A stretch of 6,415 bases of DNA, taken from the NCBI GenBank assembly GCA_903643055.1, contig CAHJWV010000348.1:1-6415 (forward strand), written 5' to 3'. The position numbers and the translations under genes are program-made. Shown in pieces: positions 1 through 6,397 of this stretch (position 1 is the stretch's first letter; every line of letters starts with the position of its first letter). Source of the DNA: Burkholderiales bacterium (GTDB taxonomy: Bacteria > Pseudomonadota > Gammaproteobacteria > Burkholderiales > Burkholderiaceae). The notes beneath the pieces are model-generated. The model made no database searches and had not been told where the DNA came from. It saw only the letters and a program-made list of their open reading frames with translations.

Positions 1-453
1 CCTTGTCGCTGGTAGCGACGCTCTTCAATACGCAAGCCGCAACGGAAGTTTTTCCGAAGTTCAGCTTTGCTGGCGCCAATGGCGTGGCACGGTCCACGGA
101 GTCCCTCGCGGGGAAGGTGGTGGTTCTCAACTTCTGGTTCACGACCTGCCCGCCCTGCATCGAGGAATTCCTGATCTGAACCGCGTGGTCCAGGCGTTCG
201 AACAAAACAAAGAGGTGGTCTTTGTGGCGCCCACCTTTGAATCCGGCCAGGTCACGGCCCCGTTCCTGAAGAAGCATGCGTTCAAGTACGACGTTGTGTC
301 GTTTGGCGATTTGAGCCCCGATCGTTATTTCCCCAGCGGTGAAATCTCTTTTCCGATGCATGTCGTTCTCGATAGGCAAGGGCGTGTGGTTTATCGGCTA
401 CCAGCGAAGTCAAACCGGAAGCCTTGCGGGCGGCCATCGCTTCTGCCTTGTGA
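1..453 (+). pseudogene. TlpA/thioredoxin-like exported redoxin, frameshifted, 5' end outside window
   Basis: The frame starting at base 3 opens with what looks like the end of a signal peptide (LVATLFNTQAATEVFPKF). The thioredoxin-fold core VVVLNFWFTTCPPC follows, with a CxxC redox pair, so the family role would be thiol-disulfide exchange in the periplasm. Reading breaks at GAGGAATTC (about 161-170): the frame hits a stop at 176-178, while the shifted frame continues with IPDLNRVVQAFEQNKEVVF, exactly what follows CPPCxxE in this family. One lost A restores it. The second frame holds the cis-proline region (ISFPMHVVLDRQGRVVYR). A second shift at about 396-397 (one G lost) restores the natural end TSEVKPEALRAAIASAL, with a stop at 451-453. 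Without that repair the second frame runs on to 532 with an unrelated tail. The repaired mature domain, about 130 residues, has normal size. The true start lies just left of the window. Family assignment is firm; whether the breaks are real mutations or sequencing errors is open. Confidence 0.85.
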
Positions 454-722
454 GCCTTCTTCGCTGATCGATGGCCACCAATGTGGAACGTCTCTGTACG
501 AGCCGGCTGCACGTTTGAGTGGTCGGGGTTGATCGAGTTCACTCACACTGAATGCGATTGAGCTTAGAGAAAATCAGCATTTCTGTCGGCGACCCTGGCC
601 GGGTCCAATGCGCCGATGTGGGCTGTGCTGCGCTGGTGGTTCGGCATTCATCGGGCCCGAGCGATTTGTCACGGCGTGATGCGAATCGCGAAGATCTGTT
701 CCTGTCCATCGAAAACCTCGAC

Positions 723-1736
723 ATGCAAGTTTCTTTGCCGGTGATTGATGTGAGCGCGCTGGTGAACCCGCGCAGCAACGCACTAGAGCGCAGCGCGACG
801 GCGCGCGAGCTGGATTCGGCGGCGCGCAGCCATGGTTTTTTCTATGCCCTTCACCATGGCGTGGATGATGCGCTGATTGCACGCATGGTGGGCTTGGCGC
901 GCGGCTTCTTCGCTCAGCCAGAGAACGCCAAAATGGGCGTTCCGATGTCGGCGGGCGGCCGCGCCTGGCGGGGCTACTTTCCGTTGGGCGGCGAGCTGAC
1001 CTCAAACCGGCCGGATTGGAAAGAAGGCCTTTATCTTGGCAGCGAGTTGGCCGCAGACCACCCGCGGGTGCAAGCCGGCGTCATTCTGCATGGCGCCAAT
1101 CTGTGGCCGGCGATCGATGGGTTTCAAGCAACGGTGTTGGCTTATCTGGCGGCATTGGCAAGCCTGGGCCAGGCGTTGATGGGCGGGATTGCGATGGGGC
1201 TGGGCCTGAGCGAGGGCTATTTCATCGCGCATGGCACCGCAGACCCTTTGCTTTTGTTGCGCCTGTTCAACTACCCCAGCCGCCCGGTGCCTGAAGGTTC
1301 GACAGCGCAATGGGGTGTCGGCGAGCACACCGATTACGGCTTGTTGACGATGCTGTGGCAAGACGAGGTCGGCGGCTTGCAGGTGCGCACCGACCATGGC
1401 TGGCTGGAGGCGCCGCCAATCCCCGGCACCTTTGTCTGCAACATCGGCGACATGCTCGATCGGATGACGGGCGGGCGTTATCGATCGTTGCCGCACCGGG
1501 TGGCGATCAACACCAGTGGCCGGGATCGGTTGTCGATTCCGCTGTTCTTCGATCCTGATTTCGCGACCCTCGTGCAGCCGGTGCCCGGCAGCGGGGCGGG
1601 TGGCGATGACAGCGGCAGGCGCTGGGATGGCGCCAATCTGCAGGCCTTTGAAGGCACGTACGGTGACTACGTGACGCGCAAGGTCGGCCAGGTTTTTCCC
1701 GAGCTCAAGCAGGCCGTTTCTGAACGCGGGCGATAA
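723..1736 (+). CDS. 2-oxoglutarate/Fe(II)-dependent oxygenase, isopenicillin N synthase-like
   Basis: This is an intact 337-residue protein, the usual length for the isopenicillin-N-synthase-like oxygenases. The N-terminal DIOX_N-type domain starts with the typical LPVIDVSAL and carries SHGFFYALHHGV. The catalytic jelly roll holds the iron-binding facial triad: His202 and Asp204 in GEHTDYGLL, and His258 in LPHRVAINTSGRDRL. The 2-oxoglutarate-binding RxS pair is Arg269 and Ser271. FVCNIGDMLDRMTGGRYRS is also a strong family signature. Members hydroxylate, desaturate or cyclise small molecules in the cytoplasm using O2 and 2-oxoglutarate; the substrate cannot be read from the sequence. I chose ATG723 because homologues begin a few residues before the PVID strand. 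The frame stays open upstream to ATG552, but those 57 residues resemble nothing in the family. No clear Shine-Dalgarno precedes either start. Bases 454-722 upstream hold no recognisable gene. A LysR regulator follows 182 bases downstream on the same strand. Confidence 0.93.
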   Translation: MQVSLPVIDVSALVNPRSNALERSATARELDSAARSHGFFYALHHGVDDALIARMVGLARGFFAQPENAKMGVPMSAGGRAWRGYFPLGGELTSNRPDWKEGLYLGSELAADHPRVQAGVILHGANLWPAIDGFQATVLAYLAALASLGQALMGGIAMGLGLSEGYFIAHGTADPLLLLRLFNYPSRPVPEGSTAQWGVGEHTDYGLLTMLWQDEVGGLQVRTDHGWLEAPPIPGTFVCNIGDMLDRMTGGRYRSLPHRVAINTSGRDRLSIPLFFDPDFATLVQPVPGSGAGGDDSGRRWDGANLQAFEGTYGDYVTRKVGQVFPELKQAVSERGR

Positions 1737-1797
1737 GCGCAGCGAAGGCCTGCTGCGGGGCGATTCGCTACTGTGTCAATGGCACATCGAATGGTTG

Positions 1798-1811
1798 CTC
1801 GCACTTGCGAG
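1798..1811. repeat. Small perfect hairpin in the oxygenase-LysR gap
   Basis: CTCGC and GCGAG form a 5-bp perfect inverted repeat around a 4-base loop (ACTT), 61 bases after the oxygenase stop. No T-tract follows, so it does not qualify as a standard intrinsic terminator. It could be a weak terminator, a regulator site or chance in GC-rich DNA. Confidence 0.3.
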
Positions 1812-1856
1812 ATGCCTCCGTGAGCGCTTTGCACATTCGTCAAGATACCGATCCTT

Positions 1857-1873
1857 GGGCATACTAGGTGCCC
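1857..1873. promoter_or_regulatory. Inverted repeat upstream of LysR gene, possible operator
   Basis: GGGCA (1857-1861) and TGCCC (1869-1873) are perfect inverted arms separated by 7 bases, 45 bases before the LysR start. The left arm overlaps CATACT (1860-1865), a 4-of-6 match to a -10 box. A poor -35 candidate, TTCGTC (1837-1842), sits 17 bases upstream of it. LysR proteins often repress their own promoter through dyads of this kind, so autoregulation would fit. The promoter match is weak and the dyad short, so this is a suggestion only. Confidence 0.25.
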
Positions 1874-1918
1874 GATGAGCTGCAGCAATGCGGATGGCCG
1901 ACAACAGGTTTTTCAAGA

Positions 1919-2860
1919 ATGAGCAACGCCGATTGGAATGACCTTCGATATCTGGTGAATGTGGCGCGGGCCGGCTCGGCCGCCGCGGCCGCCCGTGTTC
2001 TTGATGTGTCTTATGCGACGGTGCTGCGGCGCATTCATGCGCTTCAGCAAGCGACTGGCGCGCTGCTGTTCGAAGGCTCATCGAACCCTTATGTTCTGAC
2101 GCCCGCGGGTCGCGAGTTGTACGAGGTGGGGCTGTCGATCGAATCGGCGCTGACGGAATCGCGCAGTCGCATCGACGGGATGAAGTCTGAACTCGAAGGC
2201 ACCGTTCGGTTCACGACCACCGACTCGTTCGCCAACATCCTGATGCCGCCGATTCTGGCCGGCTTTCGCGAGCGCTATCCGCAGATCAACGTCGAGATGC
2301 TGGTCACGAACCGCCTGCTGAACCTGGACAAGCGTGAAGCCGATGTGGCGTTGCGCACTTCGGCGCACCCGCCGGAGTCCTGGGTCGGCATGCGCCTGTG
2401 GCGCGTCGGCTTCGGCCTGTTCGCTTCGCCGAACTATCTGGAAGAAAAGGCAGCAAACGGAGAAAAGGGCGTTCGTTCTCTGAAAAAACTGGATTGGTTG
2501 CAGCCCGAAGGCGAGATGGCCAAGGCAATGCCCAATCAATGGCTGAGCTCGCAAATTCATCCGAAGCGTGGGATCGTCACGGTCGACTCTTATGTGAGCC
2601 TGATGCATCTGGCCTTCGAGGGCCTGGGCGCGACGATCTTGCCGCTGCACCTCGCGCAGAAGCAGCCGGGCTTGAGGCTGCTGCGCGTCGCGCCTGAGCA
2701 CACCGATGTCGACATCTGGGCGTTGACGCATGCGCATCTGCGCCAATCCGCCCGTGTGCGCGCGTTCATGGACCATCTCGCGCAAGGCGTGCGCGCCGCG
2801 CGGGATCAATTCGATGCACCGACTGTGTCAGCTGAATGCCTGGAGCATTCGTTGGCTTGA
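1919..2860 (+). CDS. LysR-type transcriptional regulator
   Basis: This is an intact 313-residue protein, standard length for the family. Residues 1 to about 65 form the winged helix-turn-helix (WNDLRYLVNVARAGSAAAAA, then VLDVSYATVLRRIHALQQ, then the wing ending LTPAGREL). A linker helix follows (ESALTESRSRIDGMKSELEG). The rest is the periplasmic-binding-protein-like effector domain: TVRFTTTDSFANILMPPIL, then FRERYPQINVEMLVTNR, DVALRTSAHPP and VSLMHLAFEGLGATILPLHL. It would bind DNA as a tetramer and respond to a small molecule that cannot be identified here. I chose ATG1919 because MSNADWNDLRYLV gives the usual few residues before the first helix; a GTG at 1868 in the same frame would add an unusual extension. 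Ribosome-binding signals are weak (AAGA 4 bases upstream). The regulator points the same way as the upstream oxygenase, not divergently, so control of that gene is possible but not implied by layout. Confidence 0.93.
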   Translation: MSNADWNDLRYLVNVARAGSAAAAARVLDVSYATVLRRIHALQQATGALLFEGSSNPYVLTPAGRELYEVGLSIESALTESRSRIDGMKSELEGTVRFTTTDSFANILMPPILAGFRERYPQINVEMLVTNRLLNLDKREADVALRTSAHPPESWVGMRLWRVGFGLFASPNYLEEKAANGEKGVRSLKKLDWLQPEGEMAKAMPNQWLSSQIHPKRGIVTVDSYVSLMHLAFEGLGATILPLHLAQKQPGLRLLRVAPEHTDVDIWALTHAHLRQSARVRAFMDHLAQGVRAARDQFDAPTVSAECLEHSLA

Positions 2861-2923
2861 GAAGGGCCGCTCCATGTCGGGCCGCCTTGGTGGGTGGCAA
2901 GGCTGTCGATTTTGTAATCGCTG

Positions 2924-2941
2924 CGAATCTCTGCAGATTCG
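2924..2941. repeat. Perfect 7-bp hairpin downstream of LysR gene
   Basis: CGAATCT and AGATTCG pair perfectly around the 4-base loop CTGC, 63 bases after the LysR stop. The following bases (ATCAGAGAAT) contain no T-run, and the opposite strand has none either, so it is not a textbook intrinsic terminator. It may still be a transcript-end structure separating the regulator from the nuclease gene. Confidence 0.4.
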
Positions 2942-2951
2942 ATCAGAGAAT

Positions 2952-2978
2952 GCAGGCCCGCCATGGGCTTTGGCCTGC
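2952..2978. repeat. Second 7-bp inverted repeat in the LysR-nuclease gap
   Basis: GCAGGCC (2952-2958) and GGCCTGC (2972-2978) are perfect inverted arms with a 13-base loop, only ten bases beyond the previous hairpin. Two stable stems in tandem within a 229-base gap suggest an RNA structure or termination zone. Neither has a T-tract, and no regulatory family can be named. Confidence 0.35.
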
Positions 2979-3089
2979 GGTCGGGCGAAGAGGCCGCTGG
3001 CGATCGGTGGCCCTCGAACCTTTGCGTGGCCTGATGCGGTCGTGATGAACGTGAGGTGCCCGCGTGCTCTTGTTCCCACGACCCGACTG

Positions 3090-3719
3090 ATGAAAATTTC
3101 CCGACTGAGTTTCGCTGCGCTTTCCTTCTCTCTCCTTTTGCCCTTGCTGGCGCTGCACCTGGTGGCGCAAGCCAAGAAAAAGACCATCGTCGATGTGGTC
3201 GTCGAGGCCTATCAGGCGCATCACTCGTTCGAGATGCCTGCGCAAGGCACGCTGGAAGTGGCCTTCAGCCCGAACGAAGGCAGCGAAGCGCTGGTCGTGA
3301 AAGTCATCGATTCGGCCCGCACCCAATTGCGTGTGCTGTCTTACAGCTTCACCAGTGCCGCCGTTGGTGCGGCGCTCGTGCGGGCGAAAAAGCGCGGCGT
3401 GGATGTGAGCGTGGTCGCCGACCAGCGCAACAACGTGAGCGAAGACCGCAGTGGCAAAGCGCGAGCGGCGTTGTCGTTGATGGTCAATGCCGGCATCAAC
3501 GTACGCACCATCAGTGTGTTTCCAATCCACCATGACAAGGTCATCATCGCGGACCGCCGAACGGTCGAACTCGGCAGCTTCAACTTCTCGGAGGCAGCGG
3601 CCAGCCGCAACTCCGAGAACGTGCTGGTGAACTGGGGCAACCCCAAACTGGCCGAGGTTTACCTCGGGCATTTCGATCGCAACTATCGGCGCTCGAAACC
3701 TTACGAGCCGGGCTATTGA
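3090..3719 (+). CDS. Secreted phospholipase D-fold nuclease, single HKD motif (Nuc/EndA type)
   Basis: This is an intact 209-residue protein. Residues 1 to about 28 are a typical signal peptide: MKISRLSF, a leucine-rich core (SLLLPLLALHLV), then AQA before a lysine cluster, so export to the periplasm is expected. The mature part has the fold of single-motif PLD nucleases: EVAFSPNEGSEALVVKVIDS (a substrate-side strand and helix), QLRVLSYSFTSAAVGAAL, then KKRGVDVSVVADQRNN. The catalytic HxK(x)4D motif is His148, Lys150 and Asp155 (HDKVIIAD), followed by LGSFNFSEAAASRNSENVLV. Nuc-type enzymes dimerise to build one active site from two HKD motifs and cut DNA or RNA without metal. Start ATG3090 is chosen because it places the signal peptide at the N-terminus; ATG3045 in frame is an alternative. 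No clear Shine-Dalgarno is visible. Relatives are common on conjugative plasmids, but no other transfer gene is visible here. Confidence 0.92.
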   Translation: MKISRLSFAALSFSLLLPLLALHLVAQAKKKTIVDVVVEAYQAHHSFEMPAQGTLEVAFSPNEGSEALVVKVIDSARTQLRVLSYSFTSAAVGAALVRAKKRGVDVSVVADQRNNVSEDRSGKARAALSLMVNAGINVRTISVFPIHHDKVIIADRRTVELGSFNFSEAAASRNSENVLVNWGNPKLAEVYLGHFDRNYRRSKPYEPGY

Positions 3720-3994
3720 ATCGGCCACATTCAAGACGTGCTGCCCTGAAGCGTTCGACCAATGGCGGTTTGCAGATTGGCAAGCCATCCATTCTGCCGT
3801 CGACGCGGCGCGTGTTGCGCCCGACCCATGTATGTTCATCATGGGCATTTGTCCGAGATGGGTTTCAGGCACATCCGACCCGGCCTGGAAAATTCGTCTT
3901 TGATGATTGGTACGCTGGCCGCCATGACGCCCAGGTGAGTTCACGTCGAGTTGGGCACCGCTGTCGACTTGGCGTGCTGCCGTCAAGTTATTGG
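3720..3994. other. Stretch with no recognisable gene between nuclease and REC fragment
   Basis: No frame on either strand gives a protein family I recognise. The + frame starting at 3718 is open to a stop at about 3901 and reads with a plausible composition (FDQWRFADWQAIHSAVDAAR, then MFIMGICPRWVSGTSDPAWK), but it has no start codon near a ribosome site. The + frame leading into the REC fragment is also open across the stretch. The long open minus-strand frame covering this area is mostly a shadow of the nuclease gene. The stretch occupies the place where the missing first half of the response regulator would be expected, so it may be foreign or decayed sequence. Confidence 0.4.
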
Positions 3995-4171
3995 CGCCGC
4001 CAGAGTCCAGGCGTAGAGATCTTGCTGACCAGGGGGTTCGATCGCAATCTCGGCAGCTTGAGCAACGTGGCGCCGATGGAATTCGAAATCTTGCAAAAAC
4101 CTGATCGCTTGTCGGACCTCGCCTGCCGTGTGCGCGGCATGCTCGATAACGCAACCGGCACGACGACCTGA
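3995..4171 (+). pseudogene. C-terminal remnant of a response-regulator receiver (REC) domain
   Basis: The frame ending with the stop at 4169-4171 reads SPGVEILLTRGFDRN, then EFEILQKPDRLSDLACRVRG and MLDNATGTTT. This matches strand 4 to helix 5 of a receiver domain: the LLTSGF-type strand-4 end, then the strand-5 Lys-Pro pair (Lys at 4097-4099) and the amphipathic last helix. The acidic pocket and phosphoacceptor Asp, normally in the first 60 or so residues, are not found upstream in any frame, so the remnant could not be phosphorylated. Two usually conserved spots look altered: LLTSGF reads LLTRGF, and the KPY/KPF position reads KPD, as expected after loss of selection. It lies 68 bases before the phytochrome start on the same strand, so the intact gene was probably the partner regulator in that operon. 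It could instead be the tail of a hybrid kinase. Confidence 0.65.
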
Positions 4172-4239
4172 GTGCCATCACGTCATGCTTTCGGCGAACC
4201 ACCGTTCGTTGACTTGCGAATGAACCCGATGCAACGCCA

Positions 4240-5990
4240 ATGACCTTGACGCTTGAGAACTGCGACCGCGAGCCGATTCACATTCCAGGCTCGATCCAGC
4301 CCCACGGCGCCTTGCTCGCCTTTGATCGCGAAGGACGGCTCAGCCCGCCAGCGCGAACGCCACGCAATGGCTCGGTGTGGCGCTTCAGTTTGGCCGTGTG
4401 CTACAGCTCAGCGGTCCCGGCGGCGACCTGGCCCTCGCTACCCAACTGCAGCGCCTGATCGACGAGATCGATGATGACGGGCCGTCGACCCATTCGACCG
4501 ATGACCACGTCAACGGCCATAGCTTCGACGTGGTAATGCATGCGTACAAGGGCCGGGTCATCTGTGAGTTCGATCACCGCTCGGCCGATGAAGGCGAGGT
4601 CGCCCGCTTCGCTATCTGGCCTATCGCTCGATGGACACGCTGAAGCGTCAGAAGAGCGTGGATCGCCTGCTGTCGGCCGCCGTCGTGGCGGTGCGAAAGC
4701 TGACTGGTTTCGACCGCGTGATGGCTTACCGCTTCCGGCATGACGACAGCGGTGATGTGGTGGCCGAGGACGTCGATGAGTCGCTGGAGCCTTATCTCGG
4801 CCGGCGCTATCCGGCGAGCGACATTCCAGCTCAGGCGCGGCGCCTGTACATCCTGAACACTTTGCGCTTGATCGCCGACGTCGGCTATGAACCGGTGTCT
4901 TTGCTGGCCAATGTCGCGCATGCCGAACCGCTCGATCTGAGCCACAGCGTGCGCGCAGCGTCTCGCCGATCCACATCAAATACCTGCAGAACATGGGCGT
5001 GGGTGCGTCGATGAGCGTGTCCATCATTCTTGGTGGCCGGCTGTGGGGAATGATCGCTTGCCACCACATGGCGCCACGGCGCGTGCCTTACCCGACCCGC
5101 ATGGCCATCGATGTGATGGCGCAGGTGATTGCATCGACCGCGCAATCACTGGATGTACAAGCGCGCGAAGCGGCCGTGGCGCGCGCTGCCTGGCTGCGCA
5201 CCGGCATGGTCGAACACGTGTCGCGAGGCACGGAGGTGGCCGCGGTCGTGAAAATTGAAGACGATGCGTTGCGCGAAAGCCTGAGCTGCGATGCGCTGAT
5301 GGTGTCGATCGATGGCGCGCCCCGCCTGGCCGAAGGGATCGCGCCTTCCTGGGCGCAGCGCCTGACCGAGTGGCTGTCGACGCAATCGGCCAACATCGTG
5401 CATGTTCACGATGCCGCGCAGCCGCCGGCGGCCGGCGAAGCGACACCCGATGCATAGTGCTTCTGCGGAATGCTCGCGCTGCGCTTCGATGCGCCTCGCC
5501 AAGGTTGGCTGATCGCGCTTCGCCGTGAGCAGATCCAGACGATTCTCTGGGGCGGCAAGCCTGACAAGGTGATCGCGCACGGGCCGCTTGGGCCCAGGCT
5601 CACGCCGCGCGGCTCGTTTGCGGAATGGAGCGAAACCGTGCGTGACACGGCCGAGCCCAGGAGCGAAGTGGAACTGCAGATCGCATCACAATTGCTCGAT
5701 GGCGTCAGCCGCGCCCATGCCGGCCGCGTGCTGGAGATTGATCAACTGCGCTCGCAGCTGTGGGCCGTGCTGGGCCACGACCTGCGCAACCCGTTGCAAT
5801 CGCTCAGCATGGCCACGCATGCGATCGAGCATGGCGAAGGGTCGGCGCGCCTCAATGCCGTGGTACGCAATTCGACGCACCGGATGAAGCAGCTGCTGGG
5901 CGACGTGCTCGACATCTCGTGGCTGCACCATGGCTTCGAGCTGACGATGAAGTTCGAGCCACTCGATTTGCTGCCCTTGATCGAGCAACA
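4240..5990 (+). pseudogene. bphP: Bacteriophytochrome sensor kinase, multiply frameshifted and lacking its ATPase domain
   Basis: Intact relatives are biliverdin-binding red/far-red photoreceptor kinases of about 750 residues. Here the PAS start LENCDREPIHIPGSIQPHG carries the biliverdin-attaching Cys8. The frame shifts at about 4337-4352, restoring SANATQWLGVALQFG. It shifts again at 4616, restoring LAYRSMDTLKRQKSVDRLL. The GAF domain has PASDIPAQAR (from 4811). A third shift at 4952-4953 restores RSVSPIHIKYLQNMGV, whose His (4972) and the later CHH pair (5062-5067) are chromophore-pocket residues. A TAG interrupts the PHY domain at 5455-5457. After it come the tongue motif PRGSF (5605-5619) and the HisKA box LGHDLRNPLQ, with the phosphoacceptor His codon at 5776, about residue 513 as in intact relatives. 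Homology ends at LLPLIEQ (about 5988); the HATPase domain is missing. ATG4240 gives a normal start (MTLTLENC). ATG4220 would add MNPMQRQ but runs into TGA at 4241 unless another base was lost. Identity is certain; an active kinase is not possible from this sequence. Confidence 0.95.
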
Positions 5991-6366
5991 CAGTGGAAGC
6001 CACGGGTGCGCGCGGCGCTGCCGGCGCAAAGCCAAGACTGGTTTCGCCAGCGGTCGCGGCATGCGTTCCTGCAGCACGACGTGGGCGTTTTAGGCCTGCC
6101 CGCTGATTCGGCGCCATCGAATGCCTTCGGCAGGCTATCGTTGAACAGCGCTGCGGCGGCCTTCGGTTCGATGTACGTGCTGGAAGGCTCGGCGCTGGGC
6201 GGCCAGGTGATCTCGCGTTCATTGGCCGCGCAGCACGGCCTGGGCCGAGGCCTGCACGGCGGCGGTCGCTACCTTCGAAGCCTTGGTGCGGCATTTCGAA
6301 GAATGGATGGCAGCGAAGGCTGAGAAAACAAGCGAAGGGCTGGACCCAGCGCACGGCCTGGCCTGA
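5991..6366 (+). pseudogene. bphO: Bacteriophytochrome-linked heme oxygenase, truncated and internally deleted
   Basis: BphO opens heme to biliverdin, the chromophore of the phytochrome encoded just upstream. From about 5991 the + frame reads WKPRVRAALPAQSQDWF, then RHAFLQHDVGVLGLPADSAP, and then the hallmark SMYVLEGSALGGQVISRSL, characteristic of the bacterial BphO/HemO family. The first 55 or so residues of such a protein, including the proximal heme-ligand His, are missing; the phytochrome kinase segment abuts instead, in a different frame. At about 6240-6247 a second break occurs. The first frame would continue with GRGLHGGGRYLRS and stop at 6321-6323, but the shifted frame gives EACTAAVATFEALVRHFEEW and MAAKAEKTSEGLDPAHGLA with a stop at 6364-6366, a normal C-terminal helix. 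About 30 residues normally between these parts (the FFxGYG helix and its surroundings) are absent. The gene order, receptor then oxygenase, is seen directly; the product cannot be active. Confidence 0.88.
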
Positions 6367-6379
6367 ATTTGAACGGCAT

Positions 6380-6397
6380 GCGCCATTGAACTGGCGC
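6380..6397. terminator. Hairpin after the heme-oxygenase remnant, possible terminator
   Basis: GCGCCA and TGGCGC form a perfect 6-bp GC-rich stem around the loop TTGAAC, starting 14 bases after the oxygenase stop. This is the right place for the end of a bph operon. The next bases (TGTCAACAAATC) lack a T-tract, so intrinsic termination is uncertain. The final 18 bases of the window hold nothing else recognisable. Confidence 0.35.

Noticed and set aside
161..170. Programmed -1 frameshift in the redoxin gene
   Set aside because: GAGGAATTC is not a slippery heptamer and no stimulatory structure is evident. A second break further on, also repaired by one base, makes damage or error more likely.
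552..722. N-terminal extension of the oxygenase from ATG552
   Set aside because: The 57 extra residues have no family resemblance, and homologues start at the LPVID strand, so ATG723 is preferred.
1741..1769. AGCGAA...TTCGCT inverted repeat as terminator of the oxygenase gene
   Set aside because: It has 6-bp arms with a 17-base unpaired interior and no T-tract, too weak to call.
2078..2809. Minus-strand open frame of about 243 codons
   Set aside because: It is antisense to the intact LysR gene and matches no family.
2943..4202. Long open minus-strand frame of about 419 codons
   Set aside because: It lies antisense to the clearly real PLD nuclease. Its sequence is low in recognisable motifs, as expected for a GC-rich shadow frame.
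5470..6093. Separate histidine-kinase gene starting at ATG5470
   Set aside because: It begins inside the PHY domain and continues the phytochrome in the same frame. It is a segment of the broken gene, not an independent one.
5760..6323. Single gene of about 187 codons covering the heme oxygenase
   Set aside because: Its first 77 or so codons are a shadow of the kinase frame and its last 26 are out-of-frame tail. Only about 5991-6242 is genuine BphO.
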